Of a stretch of DNA of 64,000 bases, positions 59,390 through 64,000 are shown one piece after another (positions within the stretch are counted from its first letter, which is position 1; every line of letters starts with the position of its first letter). A model generated the notes under the pieces. It was not told the DNA's origin. It ran no database searches and was given only the letters and a program-made list of their open reading frames with translations. Made by a program: the position numbers and the translations under genes. Location: the NCBI GenBank assembly GCA_020634875.1, contig JACKAX010000002.1, positions 124,001 to 188,000 of the forward strand, written 5' to 3'. The stretch is from Anaerolineales bacterium. GTDB taxonomy: Bacteria; Chloroflexota; Anaerolineae; Anaerolineales; JABWBV01.

Positions 59390-59413
59390 GGGTGGTGTCA
59401 TAGTCGGATAAAT

Positions 59414-59452
59414 CAAAGAAGAACCAGTTTTTTTTACTGGTTCTTCTTTTTT
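59414..59452 (+). terminator. Terminator of the TlpA-like gene
   Basis: AAAGAAGAACCAGT pairs with ACTGGTTCTTCTTT over a T-rich loop and is followed by more Ts. Confidence 0.88.
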
Positions 59453-59509
59453 TCTCCGTACCATCTTCACATGAACAGAACATGAAATACATACGAGGTT
59501 CATAACCCC

Positions 59510-59564
59510 TTCACAACTTCTTCAAAACCTGAGAATAAGATTAGGGAAATTCACAACTTGTGAA
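59510..59564 (+). promoter_or_regulatory. TTCACAACTTGTGAA palindrome upstream of the DUF5666 gene
   Basis: TTCACAACTTGTGAA (59550-59564) is a perfect 7-1-7 palindrome, 54 bp before the start codon. A partial copy, TTCACAACTTCTTCAA, begins at 59510, 40 bp upstream. A regulator with two sites is possible; none is encoded beside it. Confidence 0.5.
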
Positions 59565-59618
59565 TAACTAACAAGCCAACCATTCGGGAAAACATCCCGC
59601 ACAAAAAGGAGTAACCTC

Positions 59619-60569
59619 ATGTTCAAAAAAATCTTTATCGGTATCCTGCTTCTCACAGTAATCGGCGCAGGCATTGCCGCAGTCGTTTATCAATCCTCTC
59701 TTCCTAAGACGGAAACCTCAACCCTTCCTGATCCCCTGGCTGCAAACACAACCATCGATCAGCAAAATGCGGGTGTGGGGAACGGACAAACGAACGGAAA
59801 CGGAAACGCCGGAAATGAAAATGCCCAGGCTGCTGCACAGGAAAACCCCGCGGTCGAAGGTGCAGAAGGCGACCCCTGGCAGGCTACCGGCACAGTGGCG
59901 GCATTTGATGATTACGGGTTTGACATGGCACTAGAAACCGGTGAAACCGTATACGTCGAACTCGGCCCGCCCACTTACTGGCAGGCGCAGGGTATCACGC
60001 TGGAAGTTGGGCAAACGGTTTCAGTAGTCGGCACCACGAACGAAGGCATGTACCACGCCAATCAGGTACAACTCGCGGATGGACAAACGCTCGTGGTTCG
60101 CACAGAGACCGGGCAGCCTCTTTGGTCGGGTGGGGTAGATAACGGACAGGGAAACGGTAACGCCGAGGGGGGTACCGGTTCCGCAGATGGCACGCACACC
60201 GCCGATCCGCAGGCCCAAGTAGATGAATGGATCACGATCAACGGCACATTAATGGCCTATCAAGGTGGCTCGATGACCATCGCCACCGAAGATGGAGAAA
60301 TCATCACCTTCCAGACCGGCCAACCCCGCTTCTTCTCTTCGCAGGGCGTCACCTTCCAGGTTGGCGAAGAAGTTATCGTCGTCGGTTTTTATGAAGGCGA
60401 TGCTTTCCAGGCGGGCGACATCACCCAGGTTTCGACCGGACTGCGTGTCTTTCTCCGTGACCCGAACGGACGGCCCTTGTGGGCAGGCTCTTCGAACAAT
60501 GGGAATGGTGGAAACGGCAATGGCAACGGTGGCGGCGGTAACGGAAACGGCAATAGCGGCGACGGATAG
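59619..60569 (+). CDS. Exported protein with two DUF5666-like domains and Gly/Asn linkers
   Basis: The 316-residue protein starts with a signal or anchor segment (FIGILLLTVIGAGIAAVVY). Two related beta-barrel units follow, at about 85-155 (WQATGTVAAFDDYGFDMALE) and 200-280 (ITINGTLMAYQGGSMTIATE), each ending with a VVRTETGQPLW or FLRDPNGRPLW strand. They are joined by low-complexity stretches rich in Gly, Asn and Gln (NGQTNGNGNAGNENA) and the C-terminus is nearly pure Gly/Asn. The barrels fit DUF5666. It may bind metal or nucleic acid-like ligands outside the cell, but its role is unknown. It precedes the cytochrome genes. Confidence 0.8.
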   Translation: MFKKIFIGILLLTVIGAGIAAVVYQSSLPKTETSTLPDPLAANTTIDQQNAGVGNGQTNGNGNAGNENAQAAAQENPAVEGAEGDPWQATGTVAAFDDYGFDMALETGETVYVELGPPTYWQAQGITLEVGQTVSVVGTTNEGMYHANQVQLADGQTLVVRTETGQPLWSGGVDNGQGNGNAEGGTGSADGTHTADPQAQVDEWITINGTLMAYQGGSMTIATEDGEIITFQTGQPRFFSSQGVTFQVGEEVIVVGFYEGDAFQAGDITQVSTGLRVFLRDPNGRPLWAGSSNNGNGGNGNGNGGGGNGNGNSGDG

Positions 60570-60593
60570 TTCCCGTATGAATGAACCAAACAT

Positions 60594-60648
60594 GTAGCGC
60601 AATTTTGTGAATTGCGGACGTAATTTACAAAATTGCGCTACTTTTTTC
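60594..60648 (+). terminator. Terminator-like perfect 15-bp inverted repeat
   Basis: GTAGCGCAATTTTGT (60594-60608) pairs exactly with ACAAAATTGCGCTAC (60627-60641), followed by TTTTTTC. A smaller relative, GCGATTT-AGC-AAATCGC, occurs at 62538-62554. Confidence 0.75.
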
Positions 60649-60666
60649 TAAAAAACAGGAAATTAC

Positions 60667-62037
60667 ATGACCGACGAAACCAACTCCACGCAAACCCCGC
60701 TTACCCAACGCATTCGTGACTCGATCCAACGGGACCCCCTCCCTCCCGCCGATGACCGGGGCCGGATGCGGGTGGTAATGAACAGTCTTATCCTGCATCT
60801 GCACCCCGCCAAAGTTTCCAAACCCGCTCTGAAATTTTCCTACACCTTCGGGTTGGGCGGTTTGCTCCTGCTGCTCTTTAGCATCCTCACCATTACAGGC
60901 ATCTTACTGCTCTTCGCATACACCCCCTCCCCAGATGCGGCGTATGCCAGCATGATCTCCTTGCAAACCGAAGTTTATTTCGGCAACCTGATCCGCAACC
61001 TGCACCACTGGTCGGGCAACTTAATGGTCGTTGTCGGGGTGCTGCATTTGCTCCGGGTCTTTTTTACGGGCGGATATGCTCCCCCACGTGAGTTCAACTG
61101 GGTGATGGGTGTGGTGCTCCTTTTGCTCATCGTCGGGGCGAACTTCACCGGTTACTTGCTCCCCTGGGATCAACTCGCTTACTGGGCGGTGACGGTGGGC
61201 ACAAGCTTGCTCGATTACCTGCCCTGGATCGGCGAACCGATCACGCGCCTGCTACTAGGCGGCTCGGAAGTCGGTGCGGCCACCCTGACGAACTTCTACG
61301 GGATGCACATCGCCCTCATTCCCCTGGCGATTGCCGCTATCGTTTCCTTCCACATTTGGCGGGTCCGTAAAGACACCATCACAGTCCCTAAGGCGATTGA
61401 CGAAAAACCCAGCAACGAGAAAGTGACCACTATTCCCCATTTGGTCAGCATCGAACTGGTGTATGCCCTCGTATGGCTTGCGATTTTGTTGGCGTGGGCG
61501 GCGTTTGTCAACGCCCCGCTCGAAGAAGCTGCCAACCCCGCACACAGTCCCAACCCGGCCAAAGCGGCGTGGTATTTCATGGGCTTTCAGGAATTACTTC
61601 TGCACTTTCACCCGTTGTTTGGGGCGATCATCGTCCCCGGCCTGGCGCTGGGTGGGATGGTGCTCCTGCCATATTTGAACCGGGATATGGAATCCGAAGG
61701 CGTTTGGTTCCGCTCGGTGAAGGGCCGCTGGCTGACCGGGATTAGTTTTATGTTCGGGGTGGTGGCAACGTTTGGGTTCGTCTTACTAGATGAATACTGG
61801 TTGGATTTGCCCGGTTGGCTCCCGTTTTTGCCCAGTTATATTACCAACGGCTGGGTGCCACTGGCGCTCCTATTGCTGCTGGTGATGGGGTATTACGAAG
61901 CCGTCAAAGCGATGAAAAGCACGGCGTGTGAAGCCCGACAGGCTGTTTTTACCCTGCTCCTGGCTGGATTTGTCACACTGACGTTTGTAGGAATTTTCTT
62001 CCGTGGGGAGGGGATGGCCCTGGTGCTGCCCTGGTAG
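60667..62037 (+). CDS. Cytochrome b (b6-like and subunit IV-like parts in one chain)
   Basis: The 456-residue protein has about eight or nine TM segments. The haem ligands are H113 and H127 in the second and H214 and H229 in the fourth helix; spacings of 14 and 15 match cytochrome b6 rather than mitochondrial cytochrome b. The C-terminal part corresponds to subunit IV; the quinol-site motif normally PEWY reads KAAWYF here (NPAKAAWYFMGFQELL). It is the quinol-oxidising core of a bc-type complex and would act with the Rieske and cytochrome c proteins encoded directly downstream. Confidence 0.93.
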   Translation: MTDETNSTQTPLTQRIRDSIQRDPLPPADDRGRMRVVMNSLILHLHPAKVSKPALKFSYTFGLGGLLLLLFSILTITGILLLFAYTPSPDAAYASMISLQTEVYFGNLIRNLHHWSGNLMVVVGVLHLLRVFFTGGYAPPREFNWVMGVVLLLLIVGANFTGYLLPWDQLAYWAVTVGTSLLDYLPWIGEPITRLLLGGSEVGAATLTNFYGMHIALIPLAIAAIVSFHIWRVRKDTITVPKAIDEKPSNEKVTTIPHLVSIELVYALVWLAILLAWAAFVNAPLEEAANPAHSPNPAKAAWYFMGFQELLLHFHPLFGAIIVPGLALGGMVLLPYLNRDMESEGVWFRSVKGRWLTGISFMFGVVATFGFVLLDEYWLDLPGWLPFLPSYITNGWVPLALLLLLVMGYYEAVKAMKSTACEARQAVFTLLLAGFVTLTFVGIFFRGEGMALVLPW

Positions 62038-62056
62038 CAATTTTGGAGAATCAATC

Positions 62057-62536
62057 ATGTCTGAAAATGTAACTCGTCGAGATTTTCTCAGTTTATTTTG
62101 GGGAGCAGCCGGGGCAGTGGCCTTGACGGAATTGTCTTTTGTCGGTCTACGGTTTTTGGCACCCCGCCCGGTGGTGGGGGAATTTGGGGGCGTGTTCAAC
62201 GTTGGGGCGGTGGATAATTTCCCGCCCGGCAGTGTCACCCCGGTTGAGGTGGGACGCTTTTACGTGGTGCGGCTGACCGACGGGGGCTTGCTCGCCCTCT
62301 ATCGCCGGTGTACGCATCTCGGGTGTGCCGTGCCCTACGACCCCGCGGTGGGCCAGTTCGTTTGCCCGTGCCACGGTTCGGCGTTCACGATGGACGGGGA
62401 AGTGCAAAACGCTCCGGCCCCGCGCCCGTTGGACTTGTTCCCACTCACCATCAACGAAGTGGGCGAAATCCTGGTGGATACGATGACGCCCATTACACGT
62501 GACCGTGTCAGCCCCGATCATGTTGTTTATGTATAA
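62057..62536 (+). CDS. Rieske iron-sulfur protein
   Basis: The 159-residue protein has a twin-arginine signal (RRDFLSLFWGAAGAVAL), a single TM anchor and a Rieske domain with both cluster motifs: CTHLGC (C85, H87, C90) and CPCHGS (C103, C105, H106). C90 and C105 make the usual disulfide. It passes electrons from quinol at cytochrome b to the cytochrome c encoded next. The start at 62057 has TGGAG upstream, 19 bp after the cytochrome b stop. Confidence 0.95.
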   Translation: MSENVTRRDFLSLFWGAAGAVALTELSFVGLRFLAPRPVVGEFGGVFNVGAVDNFPPGSVTPVEVGRFYVVRLTDGGLLALYRRCTHLGCAVPYDPAVGQFVCPCHGSAFTMDGEVQNAPAPRPLDLFPLTINEVGEILVDTMTPITRDRVSPDHVVYV

Positions 62537-62537
62537 A

Positions 62538-62554
62538 GCGATTTAGCAAATCGC
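62538..62554 (+). repeat. Small inverted repeat between the Rieske and cytochrome c genes
   Basis: GCGATTT-AGC-AAATCGC lies just after the Rieske stop codon. It is too short of Ts for a terminator; it could stabilise the upstream mRNA. Confidence 0.5.
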
Positions 62555-62572
62555 ACTACAAAGGAATTCTTT

Positions 62573-63640
62573 ATGACTGCACCTTTAAAATGGACGGGGC
62601 TTCTCGCAACCCTTGCCATTCTCATCATCATCCCTCTCTATTCCATGCGTGAACCGGCAGCCCAAGCCGACTTGCTGCGGGAATTCCAAACCACCGCCGT
62701 TGTCACCGCCACCGACATGTACGCCGAAAACTGCGCGGTGTGCCACGGCGCTGCCGGGGAAGGCATCGGCACGAACCCCCCGCTCAACACCGACGCTATC
62801 CGCGAAATGTCCGCCACAGACCTCTTCAAAACCATCTCCCGCGGGCGCACCGCCACCCTGATGGCCGCCTGGGCCACCGACGAAGGGGGCATCTTCACCA
62901 ACGCCCAGATCGAAATGCTGGTGACGATGGTGCAAGAAGTCAACTGGGAATACGTCTCCGCCCGCGTGGACGAACTCGGCCTGACCCCGCCCCCGGTGAT
63001 CGAAATGCAAATCACCGAAGAAATGCTGACCGCACTCGCCTCCCTGCCCGACAGCCCTGTCTTGAGCGAAGGCTTGACCATTTACGCGGAAAACTGCGCC
63101 GCCTGTCACGGTTCCAACGCCGCAGGGACCCTCATCGCCCCCGCGCTGGACACCGACGCCCTCCGCGCAACCCCGCAAACCGATGTGATCGCCACCGTGA
63201 CGGAAGGCGTCCCCGGCACATTAATGGCCTCCTGGCAAAACATCCTGACTCCTGAACAAATCACCTCCGTTGTGGAACTCATCTACCAATGGCCCGAACT
63301 CATGCAAGCGGGCGTCGAAATCCCCGATGTGGAAGTGACCTTCGCCACCACCCCGGAGATGATCGCTGCTGGCAACCAACTATACAACGTTGCCTGCAAA
63401 ACCTGTCACGGCGTGGATGCTTACGGCTCGCGCATGGCCCCCGCCCTCAACAACGTCACCTTCTTGTCGGAAACTCCCGACGCTGCCATTTACCAGATCA
63501 TTGCGGGCGGCGTCTCCGGCACCATGATGCCCGCCTGGGGCAGCCGCCTGACAGACTCCGAAATCCAATCGCTGGTCGCCTTCCTCCGCAGTCTGGAGCC
63601 GGATGCCCCCATCGTCATGCCGCCGATTTTAGCGCCATAA
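62573..63640 (+). CDS. Membrane-anchored tri-haem cytochrome c
   Basis: The 355-residue protein has an N-terminal TM anchor (about 7-24) and three class I cytochrome c units, each with its CxxCH: CAVCH (54-58), CAACH (175-179) and CKTCH (275-279). Each unit is followed 39-45 residues later by a LMAAW, LMASW or MMPAW segment whose Met is the likely sixth ligand. The units probably arose by duplication. It would take electrons from the Rieske protein. The start has AAAGGAATTC upstream, 36 bp after the Rieske stop. No oxidase genes are visible in the window. Confidence 0.93.
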   Translation: MTAPLKWTGLLATLAILIIIPLYSMREPAAQADLLREFQTTAVVTATDMYAENCAVCHGAAGEGIGTNPPLNTDAIREMSATDLFKTISRGRTATLMAAWATDEGGIFTNAQIEMLVTMVQEVNWEYVSARVDELGLTPPPVIEMQITEEMLTALASLPDSPVLSEGLTIYAENCAACHGSNAAGTLIAPALDTDALRATPQTDVIATVTEGVPGTLMASWQNILTPEQITSVVELIYQWPELMQAGVEIPDVEVTFATTPEMIAAGNQLYNVACKTCHGVDAYGSRMAPALNNVTFLSETPDAAIYQIIAGGVSGTMMPAWGSRLTDSEIQSLVAFLRSLEPDAPIVMPPILAP

Positions 63641-63699
63641 ACTCGGATTATCTTCCCACAGTTGTGTCTTTCCCGCCCCGAACTAATTGTCCACGCCCT

Positions 63700-63745
63700 T
63701 TGGTGGATTGCTTCGCCGCCAAAGCCCGGTCCGCAATGACATGTA
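63700..63745. repeat. Fragment of a dispersed GGATTGCTTCG-type repeat
   Basis: GGTGGATTGCTTCGCCGCC followed by GTCCGCAATGACATG resembles one arm of short intergenic palindromes seen across many genomes (reading CATTGCGGAC ... GAAGCAATCC on the other strand). Only one arm is clear. The rest of 63641-63784 holds nothing I can name. Confidence 0.5.
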
Positions 63746-63784
63746 CTTGACCCAAGAAAACCCTGTCAAAGCAAAAAAACATGC

Positions 63785-63813
63785 TTGCATCATCGTACCA
63801 GTCCGTGTATAAT
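63785..63813 (+). promoter_or_regulatory. Promoter of the tRNA-Val gene
   Basis: TTGCAT (63785-63790) and TATAAT (63808-63813) are 17 bp apart, ending 16 bp before the tRNA. Confidence 0.8.
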
Positions 63814-63829
63814 GCGCTCCACTTAAGGG

Positions 63830-63906
63830 GGGCGGTTAGCTCAGCTGGTTAGAGCGTTGCGTTGACATCGCAAAGGTCGTAGGTTCGAGTCCTATACCGC
63901 CCACCA
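63830..63906 (+). tRNA. tRNA-Val (anticodon GAC)
   Basis: The 77-nt sequence folds as a standard cloverleaf: acceptor stem GGGCGGT/ACCGCCC, D-arm GCTC...GAGC, anticodon stem TGCG/CGCA around TTGACAT with anticodon GAC, and T-arm GTAGG-TTCGAGT-CCTAT. CCA is encoded after discriminator A. It is a normal tRNA, in contrast to the permuted mimics at 54651-54942. Confidence 0.97.
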
Positions 63907-63907
63907 T

Positions 63908-63940
63908 AAAAGGCCATCTACAACAAGATGGCCTTTTTGT
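63908..63940 (+). terminator. Terminator of the tRNA-Val gene
   Basis: AAAAGGCCATCT (63908-63919) pairs with AGATGGCCTTTT (63926-63937) and continues with TG. The last 60 bases of the window hold nothing I can name. Confidence 0.85.
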
Positions 63941-64000
63941 TTGCAACATTCCTAGCCCTCATGCCGTAAATTCACACATAAAGCAAGGACATTTTGCCCT

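Overview
The window looks like a chromosomal segment of a GC-rich Chloroflexota bacterium, probably of the Anaerolineae type. This rests on the gene families I recognise (GT-C/Asp-box fusion, MoxR-DUF58-DUF4129 cluster, HAD-GH65 fusion, choice-of-anchor B protein, single-chain cytochrome b with a tri-haem cytochrome c) and on the many palindromic repeats between genes. It is an inference, not a database result. I see no insertion sequence, prophage or CRISPR array.

Layout. 1-970: 5' end of a SARP/BTAD regulator (minus), divergent from a 63-residue protein whose promoter carries phased TCACGG repeats. 1000-1400: non-coding, with a terminator, a compound tandem repeat and a long inverted repeat. 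1546-3156: GH13 alpha-glucosidase. 3386-13428 (minus): a ten-gene block starting with an ECF sigma factor and anti-sigma factor, then membrane proteins, DUF4129, MoxR ATPase, DUF58, a glycosyltransferase/Asp-box fusion and a GH172 hydrolase. 13504-20616 (plus): MFS transporter, beta-phosphoglucomutase/GH65 fusion, acetyltransferase, a methyltransferase-nuclease fusion with an AT-rich core, and a diguanylate cyclase. 20630-21436: ArsR-ArsC fusion. 21618-25581: small and housekeeping genes (CysK-like, DapB-like, methyltransferase). 25870-28402: a more AT-rich patch with DUF2178/XRE, DUF2306 and a quinone oxidoreductase. 28558-36277: GH13 amylase, small proteins, GH3 glucosidase and a secreted choice-of-anchor B protein. 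36407-43977 (minus): GalE, a DUF4405 protein, a glutamate dehydrogenase-CBS fusion and a heterodimeric ABC exporter. 44277-48564: GyrA, a GbsR/MarR regulator and a long-chain polyprenyl synthase. 48733-51764 (minus): a SpoIIE-type phosphatase and an epimerase. 51921-54530: an ABC transporter with two permeases. 54573-56315: a three-member Y-RNA array followed by a Ro60 (TROVE-vWA) gene. 56349-59389: lipid kinase, zinc ribbon, PDO-type oxidoreductase and TlpA-type thioredoxin. 59619-63640: DUF5666 protein, cytochrome b, Rieske protein and tri-haem cytochrome c. 63830-63906: tRNA-Val(GAC).

How it fits together. Five glycoside hydrolases or phosphorylases (two GH13, GH65, GH3, GH172), an MFS carrier, beta-phosphoglucomutase and GalE suggest growth on oligosaccharides. 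The b6-like cytochrome b, Rieske and cytochrome c genes form an alternative quinol-oxidising complex, and the long-chain polyprenyl synthase could supply the quinone tail.

The most striking element is the Ro60 locus. Three tandem RNAs share the same internal-loop strands flanked by stems that vary but keep pairing. Two of them carry a permuted tRNA mimic in the order T-arm, capped acceptor stem, D-arm. They sit behind one promoter and before one terminator, directly upstream of the Ro60 gene.
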